DNA of 64,000 nt, taken from Bacillota bacterium. Its GTDB lineage: Bacteria > Bacillota > Negativicutes > Sporomusales > CTSoil-080. The translations under genes and the position numbers were made by a program. The notes below the pieces were generated by a model. It saw nothing but the letters and a program-made list of their open reading frames with translations, was not told where the DNA came from and did no database searches. Location of the stretch: NCBI GenBank assembly GCA_017889635.1, contig JAGGAC010000021.1, positions 1-64,000 on the forward strand, read 5' to 3'. Shown one piece after another: positions 35,282-45,060 of the stretch. Every line of letters begins with the position of its first letter. Position 1 is the first letter of the stretch.

Positions 35282-37147
35282 ATGAATAAAATTGCTTTTT
35301 TGGTCCCACACGCCCCTATGATTGCCATTATTAAAGAGGTTTTGGCATCAGATAACCAAATTTGCGTACAATACTGCCAGCTTAATGACAGGATTAATTC
35401 AGCAGAAAAATTGGTTGAACAGGGCTATGAAATTATCATAACCAGGGCCGGTACAGCCGCGAGAATCAAAAATTCAACTCTAAACGTTACTGTTGTCGAA
35501 CTGCCGGTAACCGCCTTTGACATCATTCGTGCCGTAACAACAGCTAAAACTTATGGCTCAAACATCGCTGTTGTCGCCTATGCCTCAATGGTCAGAGAAA
35601 TCGACGCTCTCACCCCCCTACTAGATGTCTCTCTAAAACAATATTTGACCGAAAGCGGCGATGCCGAAATTCAAAACATGGTCCTCGAAGCCGCTCGTGA
35701 CGGCGCAGATGTGGTTGTTGGCGGCGGACTTTGTTGTCAGGCAGCACAGAAGTTCGGACTCCCCTCTGTATTCATCGACAGCGGTAAAGAAGCTATCCTC
35801 CAGGCAATCGAAGAAGCGCGGCGAATTCAGCAGGCCATCGAAGCGGAAAAAATCAAACTAAGCTTGTTTACAGCGGTTTTGGACTATGTCCATGATGGCA
35901 TCATCACCGTTGACTGCCAACAAAAAATTACCAGCATTAATATGCGGGCTCAACAAGTATTCAAAACATCATCAGCAAAAGCCCTAGGCCAAAATATCGG
36001 TAATTTCTGGCCCGGGCTCGATCTATCCGGGTTAATTAAAACCAACCAAGAAGAAATCAATAAGCTTTTACAAATTAAGGGTCTTAAGGTCATTTGCAAC
36101 AAGGTTCCAATCGTAGTAAATAGCAACCTAACCGGAGCACTGGTGACCTTCCAGGAAATATCCAAAATCCAACAAGCCGAGGCCCATATTCGCAAAGAAA
36201 TTTATAATAAAGGCCATATTGCAAAAAAGCATTTTGCTGACATATGCGGAACAAGCAACGCCATCACGCAAGCAGTCACATTAGCCAAAGAGTTTGCCTC
36301 CACTACTTCCAACATCTTAATTGTCGGCGAAACAGGCACAGGTAAAGAAGTATTTGCCCAGAGCATCCATAATCACAGTTCCCGTGCACGCGGCCCATTT
36401 GTAGCTGTAAACTGCGCGGCACTACCCGCTCAAATTCTTGAAAGCGAACTTTTTGGTTATGTCAGCGGGGCCTTTACCGGCGCAAACAAAGAAGGTAAAC
36501 CAGGCCTATTCGAACTGGCTCACGGCGGCACAATTTTCCTTGATGAAATTGCCGAAATGGACTACACCAATCAGAGCCGTCTCTTACGCGTACTGCAAGA
36601 AAGGTCAGTTATGCGTCTCGGCAGCGACCGGGTCATCTCAGTTGACGTTCGGGTTATCGCCGCAACCAACAAAGACCTTAAAACGCTGATTCGCACCAAT
36701 CTGTTTCGCGAAGACCTTTTCTTTCGTCTTAATGTACTAAAACTTGAATTGCCCCCGCTTCGCGAACGCTATCAAGACATCCGAAGCATGACGGAATACT
36801 TTATTAATAATCATGCGTCATCAAACCGCAGCTTCTCCATTGATCCACTGGGAATGAAAGCCTTGGAAAGCTATAGTTGGCCAGGCAACATCCGCGAGTT
36901 AGAAAACGCCGTTGAACGCCTTATGGCCTTGTGTCAAACCGGAACAGCCAGCCAATCCGATATTGCAGCAGTATTAGAAAAGTGGCACGAACCTCCGGTC
37001 AAAGCTTCGTTTTATGATGAGCAGGTCCGTGAAATAACCGATGCATTGAACAAAGCCAAAGGAGTTCAAAGTACAGCCGCAAAAATCCTTGGTATCGATA
37101 GGACTACCCTCTGGCGTAGAATGCGTAAACTTGGCATTCATATATAA
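35282..37147 (+). CDS. Sigma-54-dependent activator with PrpR_N sensor domain
   Basis: 621 residues from the ATG at 35282 (GCAGGAG upstream); the frame opens at 35255. Domains: PrpR_N-type sensor about 1-190 ([10 protein letters not shown] and [11 protein letters not shown]), PAS about 200-310, AAA+ about 325-560 with Walker A GETGTGKE, the sigma-54 contact loop GAFTGA and Walker [10 protein letters not shown], and a Fis-type HTH at the end ([18 protein letters not shown]). PrpR of Salmonella senses 2-methylcitrate through this domain type. Divergent from the LeuC-like operon, which it should activate with RpoN. The ligand is probably a substrate or intermediate of that pathway. Confidence 0.92.
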   Translation: MNKIAFLVPHAPMIAIIKEVLASDNQICVQYCQLNDRINSAEKLVEQGYEIIITRAGTAARIKNSTLNVTVVELPVTAFDIIRAVTTAKTYGSNIAVVAYASMVREIDALTPLLDVSLKQYLTESGDAEIQNMVLEAARDGADVVVGGGLCCQAAQKFGLPSVFIDSGKEAILQAIEEARRIQQAIEAEKIKLSLFTAVLDYVHDGIITVDCQQKITSINMRAQQVFKTSSAKALGQNIGNFWPGLDLSGLIKTNQEEINKLLQIKGLKVICNKVPIVVNSNLTGALVTFQEISKIQQAEAHIRKEIYNKGHIAKKHFADICGTSNAITQAVTLAKEFASTTSNILIVGETGTGKEVFAQSIHNHSSRARGPFVAVNCAALPAQILESELFGYVSGAFTGANKEGKPGLFELAHGGTIFLDEIAEMDYTNQSRLLRVLQERSVMRLGSDRVISVDVRVIAATNKDLKTLIRTNLFREDLFFRLNVLKLELPPLRERYQDIRSMTEYFINNHASSNRSFSIDPLGMKALESYSWPGNIRELENAVERLMALCQTGTASQSDIAAVLEKWHEPPVKASFYDEQVREITDALNKAKGVQSTAAKILGIDRTTLWRRMRKLGIHI

Positions 37148-37183
37148 CAAGACGGGACTACGCAAAAGCGTAGCCCCGTCTTG
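37148..37183 (+). terminator. Terminator after the activator gene
   Basis: 16-bp stem with one mismatch, CAAGACGGGACTACGC / GCGTAGCCCCGTCTTG, AAAA loop. It begins one base after the stop codon; the following region is T-rich but interrupted. Confidence 0.75.
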
Positions 37184-37230
37184 CTATATTATTTTATATT
37201 TTCCTCTTAATCACAGTGTTTTAGGCAATT

Positions 37231-39255
37231 TTAAACCTTGAATTTCGCCACCGCAGCCTGTAGGTCGCTTGCTAGTGTGGCCAAACTCTGACTAGAAGAG
37301 GCTATCTCCTGCATCGACGCCGACTGTTCTTCAGTTGCCGCCGATACTGTCTGTGCTTCAGCGGCATTAGTTTTACTTATCGTATCAATTTCATTAATTG
37401 AAGTTACCAACGCTCGACTTCCACTTGTCATATGATTGATAGCCTCAGATATTTCCTTAATCTGTTCTGAAAGCCCTTGTATCGAACAAACAATTTTCTC
37501 AAACATATCGCCAGCAGAAGCGACAACCGCAATTCCCGTCCGAACTCCTTCAGCCCCTGTTTGAGTCACAGCAACAACTTGCTCCATATTCGTTTGATTT
37601 TTATGGATTAACCCCCCGATCTGTTTAGCTGCTTGATTAGACTCTTCCGCCAATTTCCTTACTTCTTCCGCCACCACTGCGAAACCGCGCCCATGTTCAC
37701 CAGCCCTGGCAGCTTCAATCGCAGCATTTAGCGCCAAAAGGTTGGTCTGGCCAGCAATAGAAGAAATAAGATTGACGATTTCGTTGATTTCACGTGATCC
37801 TGTCATTAATTCGCCAATTGCAGCCTGCACCGCTTCTGACCCCTGTCCGATCTCTTGCATTTTGCTCACAGCCTGCTCTACTGTTCGTCTCCCTGCGTCT
37901 GCCTCACATGATGTATTTTGTGCAATCTCCGCCACTCCCTGTGCCACAACCGAAACCTGTTCTATATTACCAGCCATTTTTTCCGCGACAGTACTAATTT
38001 GGTTAACTGCCGCAGCCTGTTTATCTGACCCTAGCGCGATTTCAGTAATCGAGCCAGCAACCTGGTTAGCTGCTTCTGCTGACTGTTCTGAGCTTGCAGT
38101 AAGTTCTTCACTTGAAGCCGCTACTTGCTCAGCTTGGATCTGCACATGTTTGACTAAATCCCGCAAAGCGGCTCGCATTCTCCGAAAGCCTTGCGCCAGT
38201 TGTCCAATTTCATCTTCCGAATCAACCTTCGCCGTCTGCTCCCGAAGATCGCCATCAACAAGCAATTCGCATTCATCCCGAATCAGCAATATCGGCTTAA
38301 CAAAACGCTTGCTAAGTACAGTTAAAAATACTATGGCAATAATAATAAATGCCAATGATATCCCAACCATTGTTCGCGACAGCATAACCGCTTCTTTATT
38401 AACCTCTGCCTCCGGCGCCTCGATTATCATAACCCAACGTACATCACCAGGCAAATCGACTGGTGTAAGAACAGCAAATCTCGTTCCTTCGTGAACATTG
38501 TACATTCCTTGAAGTTGTCCGCCTTTTTCAACAACAGCTTTAAACAAGGTAATTAAACGATCATCCTGTTCAAGGTTTTGCGTTTTTAATTCAGGGTTCT
38601 TTTTCTCGGTAAGGTTAAAGTTATTAATCAGCTCTTGATTTGGATGGGCAATAATTTTACCGGACCGTTCCGCCAAATATCCGAAGCCATTCTCCTTGAA
38701 TTTTAACGCCTGAATGGTTTCTGATAACCTGCCTAATGAATATACCGCATTGAGTACACCTTTTAACTGACCATCCCGGATAATCGGCACAGCAAGAATA
38801 ACTACCATCTTACCTGTTACCTTCGATACCATCGGATCAGATACATTAGCTTTTTGAGTTATCATTACCTTCTTATAATTAGCATCGTTAATATAGTTAG
38901 CTCTACTTCCATCAGCGCGAAGCCCCGTCCCGTCAGCAAAAATTAATACTAAATTATCAAAATCCTTAAGCCGTTTTTTAGTCGCAACCAGCGCGTCTTG
39001 TATTTGCTGTTCGTCACTGTCGCCACTAACCTGCAACTGGCAGGCCACTTCCTCAAGACGAACTATCTTTTCACGTATATCTGCTTTAACCTGGTTTGAG
39101 TAATCAACACCAAGCGCCCTCGCTGTTTCGCCAGTACTGTTTGCCAAAGAATGATTTGATAAATAATAACTAATACCTGATAATACTACGAAAGATAGTA
39201 TAAAAAAAGGTACTAAAAGAACAAGAAGCTTGGTTCGCAAACTTTTTACTTTCAT
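37231..39255 (-). CDS. Methyl-accepting chemotaxis protein with Cache sensor
   Basis: 674 residues. A transmembrane helix near 10-30, an extracytoplasmic dCache-type sensor about 35-280 (with [20 protein letters not shown] and IAHPNQELI), a second helix near 290-310, HAMP about 310-365, and the signalling domain with the hairpin tip [29 protein letters not shown] split near 505-530. GGAGGAGGGGG precedes the ATG. It passes ligand signals to CheA. Placed between the aconitase/LeuCD region and the porin, it may sense the same organic acids, which is inference. Confidence 0.93.
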   Translation of the reverse strand: MKVKSLRTKLLVLLVPFFILSFVVLSGISYYLSNHSLANSTGETARALGVDYSNQVKADIREKIVRLEEVACQLQVSGDSDEQQIQDALVATKKRLKDFDNLVLIFADGTGLRADGSRANYINDANYKKVMITQKANVSDPMVSKVTGKMVVILAVPIIRDGQLKGVLNAVYSLGRLSETIQALKFKENGFGYLAERSGKIIAHPNQELINNFNLTEKKNPELKTQNLEQDDRLITLFKAVVEKGGQLQGMYNVHEGTRFAVLTPVDLPGDVRWVMIIEAPEAEVNKEAVMLSRTMVGISLAFIIIAIVFLTVLSKRFVKPILLIRDECELLVDGDLREQTAKVDSEDEIGQLAQGFRRMRAALRDLVKHVQIQAEQVAASSEELTASSEQSAEAANQVAGSITEIALGSDKQAAAVNQISTVAEKMAGNIEQVSVVAQGVAEIAQNTSCEADAGRRTVEQAVSKMQEIGQGSEAVQAAIGELMTGSREINEIVNLISSIAGQTNLLALNAAIEAARAGEHGRGFAVVAEEVRKLAEESNQAAKQIGGLIHKNQTNMEQVVAVTQTGAEGVRTGIAVVASAGDMFEKIVCSIQGLSEQIKEISEAINHMTSGSRALVTSINEIDTISKTNAAEAQTVSAATEEQSASMQEIASSSQSLATLASDLQAAVAKFKV

Positions 39256-39342
39256 CGTTTCCCCCTCCTCCGAAGTTTACTTTTGTCCGACACTTTTCAA
39301 CGCATTACACTTTTTATGCATATTCTATTTGCCTGGGCAAAA

Positions 39343-39390
39343 AAGTAATAACCAGGCTACTGCAAAACGCCGAAATCCTGATTATTACTT
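39343..39390 (-). terminator. Terminator after the OmpM-type porin gene
   Basis: 14-bp stem with one mismatch (39343-39356 / 39377-39390), followed on the minus strand by ACTTTTTTG. It lies about 95 bases past the porin stop. Confidence 0.7.
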
Positions 39391-39483
39391 AATATACCGG
39401 TTACTTAAAACCTTATTATAGTTTCAGAAATTATTTCTTCCTCCAGCTCATGACCAAAGGAACTGTTTATGTAATTATGTTGC

Positions 39484-40791
39484 CTAGAACCAGAAAGCGA
39501 CATAAGCTTGCATAAATGGGTTGTAATCAGTGGAAGATGATCCAGTTCCCTTAAATTTGTCATATTCAAGATTCAGCACCGCATTTTTGGCAATTGCGAA
39601 ATCATAGCCAACACCGATACCCTTAACGTCGCCCGCTAATTTGTTAAGCGTCATAGGAAGCGCGGTTGTAGCAGCATGCCAATCAACAGCTTTAGCACCA
39701 ACCTTTGCATATCTCATATACAAATCATTAGAACCAGGTTTGGCCTTATCAGCTTTACCATACTGCAGAGTTGTAAACCAGGCGGTTTTATTAGCAGATG
39801 AATTTGCAGAATACGTAGAATCAGTATTTTTTGTATATTCGCCAAACACAGTAAATTTCTCTGTAATGTTAGAACTAAAACCTAAATCATAGTTCTTATA
39901 ATGAGCATTATAGCTTGTATTCTTCATAGCCCCTGCATATAAAGTAGTCGACCCGCTAACCGCACCTTGCAGACCAAAAACAACCGCGCTCAAATTACCT
40001 GTAGTCACCTCATAATTGGCCGCAGCTACAGGACCAGGCATATAGCTATAGTCACCATACGCGACAAAACCACTCAACTTATTACCAAAAGTTAGTTTAG
40101 CGCCATCAAAATAGTCGCCGCCAAACATTAAGCCATTACTTACTTTAACGTTCTGACGGCCAACAGTAAAGTCTGAACCCGCCACAACATTTTTGAAGAT
40201 AACATTCAACCTGGCAAACTCCAAATAACCATTACGGGTAGTATCGCCATTATTAGCATCAGAAGTCTGTATGCGCGCTTGCAGCATACCGTCAAAAAGC
40301 ATACTATCGTTAATCTTAGCACTCAACATCAAGCGACCATCATTAGTAAACCGCGATGCGCTAGCCGTGCCATTTTTTCTACCTTGCAGCGCATCATTCT
40401 GTTGGAACCGGACACGATCATAGCCAGCAATTTTGATAGTGCCGGAGTTCTTCTCCAGAGCTGCAACCCGAACTCCAAGGCTGTTCAACTCGGCAGCAAA
40501 TTCATTGCCAAGCTTGTCAATTACAGCTTTTTGCTGCGGATCAGCTTTATCCTTTTTAGTAAGAGCGTTGGCTACAATTTGAGCCATTTCGTAGCGGGTT
40601 AACGTTCTGTCGCCCCGGAAATTTTTGTCGTCAACTGCTGTAATAATCCCCTCTTTAGCTAGCTTGCTTACCACAGCATAGGCCCAGTGGTTCGCAGGAA
40701 CATCGACGAATTGATCACCAGAAGCAGCCATAACTGTGCTAAAAGTACTAAATACAAAAATTCCAACCAAAACAACAGCTAACTTTTTCAT
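39484..40791 (-). CDS. OmpM-type outer-membrane porin with N-terminal SLH domain
   Basis: 435 residues. Signal peptide MKKLAVVLVGIFVFSTFSTVMA, one SLH domain about 24-80 (QFVDVPANHWAYAVVSKLAKEG), a short coiled coil about 85-112 (VIDKLGNEFAAELNSLGVRV), then a beta-barrel of alternating amphipathic strands ending in a terminal aromatic (VAFWF). In Negativicutes such proteins bind pyruvylated or polyaminated peptidoglycan through SLH and form porins that tether the outer membrane. GGGGG precedes the ATG. It is strong evidence for a diderm Firmicute. The neighbouring MFS gene suggests joint uptake, unproven. Confidence 0.93.
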   Translation of the reverse strand: MKKLAVVLVGIFVFSTFSTVMAASGDQFVDVPANHWAYAVVSKLAKEGIITAVDDKNFRGDRTLTRYEMAQIVANALTKKDKADPQQKAVIDKLGNEFAAELNSLGVRVAALEKNSGTIKIAGYDRVRFQQNDALQGRKNGTASASRFTNDGRLMLSAKINDSMLFDGMLQARIQTSDANNGDTTRNGYLEFARLNVIFKNVVAGSDFTVGRQNVKVSNGLMFGGDYFDGAKLTFGNKLSGFVAYGDYSYMPGPVAAANYEVTTGNLSAVVFGLQGAVSGSTTLYAGAMKNTSYNAHYKNYDLGFSSNITEKFTVFGEYTKNTDSTYSANSSANKTAWFTTLQYGKADKAKPGSNDLYMRYAKVGAKAVDWHAATTALPMTLNKLAGDVKGIGVGYDFAIAKNAVLNLEYDKFKGTGSSSTDYNPFMQAYVAFWF

Positions 40792-40974
40792 CAGTTTTCC
40801 CCCTAATTTTTAATTACTGCACTGAGCCTTAGAAGGGAGCTTGAGTTTACTTGTTGCCTCAATATTTCCCTTATCTAAAACCTTATATCTATCACCCGTG
40901 CCAACTGCCTCCGGGAACAAAATAATCCCCCCTCCCGTTCCCGGAAGTATACACAAGCGTCTAGATCCGCTCTT

Positions 40975-42312
40975 TTATTTTCCCCGTACCACTGGTTCAT
41001 CTACCGGCTCAACAAGCGTTAAGACAATCAAGAAACATATGATACAACCGCCCGCCAGTGCGGTGAATACCATATCCCAATTGTACTTATCCAAAATCAT
41101 TCCTATAGCCAGAGGGGCACAGAATCCGCCTAACTGACCCAAAGTATTAGTTATCGATGTAGCAATCGGGAATTTTTCTTTTGTCGCCAATCCCATGGGA
41201 TAAACCGTAAAGCCAGAGAAACCTAATGAAAGTATCAGTCCGGATACAAAAAGCAAACCACCTAGTAAATATGGATCTTCAGGCGAATATTTCAGTGAAT
41301 ACATCGCAATAGATGTCGCCAAAGCAGTAACCAGCATCAGCGGTTTACGCCGTTTGCCAAAGACATTATCTGATAACCACCCGCCAATCATGTTCCCAAG
41401 CACAGTCCCAGCAAAGGGGGCTGACGAAGCAAAGGCCATCTTCATAATTGCAAATTTCTTAACCGTAACAAGGTAGGTCGGAATCCAAGTCATCATGGTG
41501 GTAGTAATGGCAACCATAAAGAAGTAGCCCAGTGCACTGCCAACCATATTCCAGGAAAGAAATAACTTAGCATTAGTATCAAGGCGGTCGATTTTTTTAG
41601 CACGAATTATTTTATCCAACCACCAAAGTTTGTACTGTTTTACTTCCACGGTCTTTTGATTATTAACCACAACATCATTAGCAATATATTGAGCTTCCGC
41701 CAGTGAACAAAACGGACTCTTCGACGGTTGATTAGCTACCACAAAGTACCATACCAGACCCAGAATTATACCCGGGACGGCAAATATAAAGAATATCTCG
41801 CGCCAACCCCACTGTTGAATAATAAGCGCGCAAATCAGCGGCACCACCAGCGGGCCAAACTTGGATGAGGCAATAAAAATTCCGGTCGCCAGCCCCTTTT
41901 CTTTAGCAGGGAACCAGTTGTTAATAGTAGTAGGCATTCCGACAGCCATCGGCCCTTCCGTAAGACCTACTGCAAGGCGGCAAGCCTTAAGTTGAAAAAT
42001 TGACCCCGCGAAACCTATAAGTCCGGTAAAAACAGAGAGTAAAACCATAAAAATTGAAAATACCCGGCGCACTCCAAGTTTCTCACACAAATATCCGCCC
42101 GGGAGCATCGCCAAAGCGTAACCAAGGAAAAACAAACTTATAAAACCACCGGCCTCAGTATTGGTCATAACAAACTCTTTACGTATATAAGGCAGCGCAA
42201 TACCGAGGTTAGCACGGTCAGCAGTAGCAACAGTGTAAATCAAAAAGATTAACCCCAACACAACCCAGCGAAACTTTGTCATCTTTGCCACAGCACCTGT
42301 AGTTTGAGACAT
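40975..42312 (-). CDS. MFS transporter, anion:cation symporter (ACS) family
   Basis: 445 residues with about 12 helices. The N-terminal ATADRANLGIALPYIRKEF and GGYLCEKLGVRRVF (motif A) match the ACS family, which imports hexuronates, glucarate, phthalate, tartrate or other organic anions with H+ or Na+. GTGGAGG stands before the ATG. A sigma-54 promoter lies about 240 bases upstream at 42550-42564, with enhancer-like repeats behind it, so expression should depend on RpoN and on the PrpR_N-type activator encoded just upstream. Likely importer for the acid degraded by the CoA-transferase/lyase pair. Confidence 0.9.
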   Translation of the reverse strand: MSQTTGAVAKMTKFRWVVLGLIFLIYTVATADRANLGIALPYIRKEFVMTNTEAGGFISLFFLGYALAMLPGGYLCEKLGVRRVFSIFMVLLSVFTGLIGFAGSIFQLKACRLAVGLTEGPMAVGMPTTINNWFPAKEKGLATGIFIASSKFGPLVVPLICALIIQQWGWREIFFIFAVPGIILGLVWYFVVANQPSKSPFCSLAEAQYIANDVVVNNQKTVEVKQYKLWWLDKIIRAKKIDRLDTNAKLFLSWNMVGSALGYFFMVAITTTMMTWIPTYLVTVKKFAIMKMAFASSAPFAGTVLGNMIGGWLSDNVFGKRRKPLMLVTALATSIAMYSLKYSPEDPYLLGGLLFVSGLILSLGFSGFTVYPMGLATKEKFPIATSITNTLGQLGGFCAPLAIGMILDKYNWDMVFTALAGGCIICFLIVLTLVEPVDEPVVRGK

Positions 42313-42549
42313 TCTTTTCCCTCCACTCCTAAATATATTGCAATTAAATCAAACACGTACAAAGATATTTAGTAACCTTAATTTAGATGATTCTGCCTCA
42401 TAAAATACCTATCCGTTAAACCAGCTTTTACACTTATCGATAATTGATTATTTGGAATATTTTACCATTTCAGACATATCACTATCCTCCCTCCATTAAG
42501 CCAATTGCTTATTTGCAAAACTAGTATTTTATTTCACTAACTTATAATC

Positions 42550-42564
42550 GCAATTTTCATGCCA
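42550..42564 (-). promoter_or_regulatory. Sigma-54 promoter of the ACS-family transporter (module A)
   Basis: Minus strand TGGCAT (42559-42564), GAAAA, TTGC (42550-42553), with 10 bases between GG and GC. The same 13-base core, TCGCAATTTTCAT on the plus strand, occurs in module B upstream of the CoA-transferase gene. The rest of the 42313-42691 gap holds a long 5' leader and the terminator/enhancer hairpin. Confidence 0.8.
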
Positions 42565-42618
42565 TGCTATTCTGTTTCCCCAAAGCCTTGCTATTTCGCA
42601 ATCTTCCTCCTTACAAAA

Positions 42619-42672
42619 AAACAGGTAGTTTCACAAGCGAAACTTTCATTCCACTTGTGAAACTACCTGTTT
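42619..42672 (-). terminator. Terminator of the second activator gene, containing an enhancer-like repeat
   Basis: A perfect 19-bp stem (42619-42637 / 42654-42672) followed by T7 on the minus strand terminates the activator gene. Its left part carries GTTTCACAAGCGAAAC (42628-42643), nearly the same as the motif at 47378-47393, 86 bases upstream of the -12 element of module A. It may thus double as the activator's binding site. Confidence 0.75.
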
Positions 42673-42691
42673 AAAAATTCTGACCAGTCCA

Positions 42692-44596
42692 CTATTCTCG
42701 TTCCCGCATTTTTTGCATCTTGCGCCACAATGTTGTCTTGCCAATCCCTAACTGCGCCGCAGCCTCGGCAATAGTCGTACTTTTATCTAAAACCTTAGTT
42801 ATTAAAGCTTCCTCTTGTGACGCTATCTGTTCACGCAAACTCCCTTGTTCCATTGTTTCGGTATAACTTTGGAAAATAATCGGCGCAATATTTTTCAATA
42901 GTTCAACCCCATTGTCATCTGCATTCATATCATCTAAGAAAAACGAAAGCCGTTGCGTAAAATTCAATAATTCACGCACATTACCCGGCCAAGAGTATTT
43001 CATTAGATATGGCATCATATCCTTTATCAACGGGCCAGCAGTCTCCCGCTTGTTTTCAGGCAAAAACTCCTGACAAAGCAAAGGAATATCTTCTTTGCGC
43101 ATACTTAGCGACGGAATCTCCAAATATAAAACATTCAAACGATAAAAAAGATCCTCTCTAATTATACCGTTTGACAACATTTTATGCGGCGATACATTAG
43201 AAGCAGCAACAATCCGAATATCTACCGGAATAATTCTATCGGCGCCAATGCGTAACACCTCACGTTCCTGCAACACCCTCAAAAGTCGCCCTTGCATCTC
43301 AATTGGCATCGCATTAATTTCATCAAGAAAAATCGTGCCACCATGAGCCAATTCAAATAAGCCAGCCTTACCCTTGCGTTTTGCTCCCGTAAAAGCACCT
43401 TCCGCATAGCCAAACAACTCGCTCTCTAATAGCGATTGCGGCAACGCGCCGCAGTTAATTGCTACAAATGGACCCGTTGACCTTTTGCTCGCATGATGAA
43501 TCCCTTGTGCAAAAAGTTCCTTTCCTGTACCTGATGGTCCGTAGATGAAAACAGTAAAGTCAGAACCAGCAAACTTTTTTGCTAAATCTTTTTTTTGCTT
43601 AATAATCGCCGACTGTCCCAAGATGTCTGCAAAAGTAAGTTTAGCGCGAAAGTTCTGCTCAACAATTTCTTTACGTATTCTATTTTCTATCTGAACAATT
43701 CGAGACGCTTCCTGAAATGTTGCGATAGCCCCCACAATCCGATCACCATTATTAATTGGAATGCGATTAGTTACAATTCTTACTTCCCCAACATCTTGAA
43801 ACTCATTGACATGCGACTGTCCATCATCAAGCACTTCGTGGATATGGGTGTTTGGAATTACCTTTTTAATCTTTTTCCCAATTACATCCCGGGCTTTAAT
43901 TCCAAGAATTCTTTCTGCTGCACAATTGAAAATATCAATTTGCCCCTGCGCATCAACAGCAATAATCCCTTCATAGGAACAATCAAGAATAGCCTGAAGC
44001 CGATTAGCCCGGCGTTTCTCTTCATAGTGTAGATCAGCCAGCTCTTTCGCCCGCAATAGTGCTTCCCGGATTGTGTCACGGCTAGTATGCAAAAATACAT
44101 TAGGAATACCATACTTATTAGCGTAGTTAATCGACTGCCCGCCGCCAACCACACAATAATTACCTTCTTCCGCCAGTTTAGCGATCTGCGTTTCGAGCTC
44201 AGGAAGGCTGGTAATAACAAGTTCGGTAATTGTCACCGACAAAACATCTTCAACTAAATTTAACCCAACCAAAGGCTTAAAAGATGTAATCAGTATATTG
44301 GAACTATGCTCTTTTGCCTGTTTGCAACATTCAATAATATCAAATAATCCAGTATTTATTGTTACAACCGGACAACTAAGAGCACGCGCCAAATAAAATG
44401 CCGTCCCACCACGACTAACAATCACATCTGTCGAAGAAGCAGCCAGCTTAGTCTTAAGCTGAGCTGCATCTCCCACCCAGCCGCCAGCCCCCATAATTCC
44501 TTCGACGATTTCAATATCTATATCCATTTCACCAGCAACAGACTGAGTCAATAATGATATATCACGGTATGGAGAAACAAAAGTTATTTTACTCAT
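42692..44596 (-). CDS. Sigma-54-dependent activator with PrpR_N sensor domain (second copy)
   Basis: 634 residues, ATG preceded by TTGGAGG. PrpR_N-type sensor about 1-195 (VIVSRGGTAFYLARAL, CVVGGGQSINYANKYG), PAS about 205-315 (LDCSYEGIIAVDAQGQI), AAA+ domain with Walker A GPSGTGKE near 360, GAFTGA near 415 and Walker [10 protein letters not shown], and a C-terminal HTH AEAAAQLGIGKTTLWRKM. It is a paralogue of the 35282-37147 protein but with a different DNA-reading helix. It lies between the CoA-transferase/lyase operon and the ACS transporter, both of which have matching sigma-54 modules, and should activate both. Confidence 0.92.
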   Translation of the reverse strand: MSKITFVSPYRDISLLTQSVAGEMDIDIEIVEGIMGAGGWVGDAAQLKTKLAASSTDVIVSRGGTAFYLARALSCPVVTINTGLFDIIECCKQAKEHSSNILITSFKPLVGLNLVEDVLSVTITELVITSLPELETQIAKLAEEGNYCVVGGGQSINYANKYGIPNVFLHTSRDTIREALLRAKELADLHYEEKRRANRLQAILDCSYEGIIAVDAQGQIDIFNCAAERILGIKARDVIGKKIKKVIPNTHIHEVLDDGQSHVNEFQDVGEVRIVTNRIPINNGDRIVGAIATFQEASRIVQIENRIRKEIVEQNFRAKLTFADILGQSAIIKQKKDLAKKFAGSDFTVFIYGPSGTGKELFAQGIHHASKRSTGPFVAINCGALPQSLLESELFGYAEGAFTGAKRKGKAGLFELAHGGTIFLDEINAMPIEMQGRLLRVLQEREVLRIGADRIIPVDIRIVAASNVSPHKMLSNGIIREDLFYRLNVLYLEIPSLSMRKEDIPLLCQEFLPENKRETAGPLIKDMMPYLMKYSWPGNVRELLNFTQRLSFFLDDMNADDNGVELLKNIAPIIFQSYTETMEQGSLREQIASQEEALITKVLDKSTTIAEAAAQLGIGKTTLWRKMQKMRERE

Positions 44597-44789
44597 CGCA
44601 AACCTCCAAGAATGTTAAGGTTATTTTTATAGCTCATCCGTTATATATTCTGTGTTTCAATATGTGAGTATACAAAACTTTGCAACCCAAATGCTTGCTT
44701 ACTCTATTTAATCCGCGTTAGTCAGACTTATATTGTTTATTAATATTAGGGTCTTAATTTCATCTAGAGTTTATCATAAATCACTTTAA

Positions 44790-44846
44790 GCAACTATATA
44801 AAACTGAAACCCGCAAAATTTGCGGGTTTCAGTTTTATATAGTTGC
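44790..44846 (-). terminator. 28-bp perfect inverted repeat (long hairpin)
   Basis: Arms 44790-44817 and 44819-44846 are exact complements around a single central base; the AT-rich centre would open as a small loop. It lies about 215 bases after the lyase stop and overlaps the end of the IorA remnant. It probably served as the terminator of the lost gene. It is followed on the minus strand by CTTAAAGTG, so there is no T-run. Confidence 0.6.
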
Positions 44847-45047
44847 CATCATCAGCGCAATGTTACAAACTAGCCATTCCCGCTTCGCATAGTCTTTTAC
44901 GTTTACATGCTCCATTCCGGCCTCCATAGCCACTTTTCCATTCGGCGCTCATTCTGAACAGATTTCCTTATAACTACTAACTTTTTCTAAGATTTGAGTA
45001 CTTGGAGTTCCAGGATAAGCGGATGCAAAAGCTACGCCCTGATGCCG
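44838..45047 (-). pseudogene. Remnant of indolepyruvate:ferredoxin oxidoreductase alpha subunit (iorA)
   Basis: No open reading frame remains, but the minus-strand frame reads GVAFASAYPGTPSTQILEKV, SSYKEICSE, stop, APNGKVAMEAGM. This matches the TPP-enzyme N-terminus of IorA: an AYPGTPSTEIL motif, then YKEI.EW.PNEKVALE. The stop (TGA at 44949-44951) stands where IorA has a conserved Trp, a TGG to TGA change. A second stop lies just upstream (in the frame before RHQ), and similarity fades after about 55 codons. The rest of the gene is absent. It shows that a 2-oxoacid oxidoreductase gene once followed the lyase. Confidence 0.6.
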
Positions 45048-45060
45048 TTATATCCATGAC

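Noticed and set aside
35100-35309. Extension of the LeuC-like gene to 35309
   Set aside because: It would cover the RpoN promoter and enhancer array, and the extra residues have no LeuC similarity.
44949-44951. In-frame TGA as a selenocysteine codon, since selD is present
   Set aside because: The aligned residue in IorA is Trp, not Cys or Sec, and a second stop lies upstream, so it is decay.
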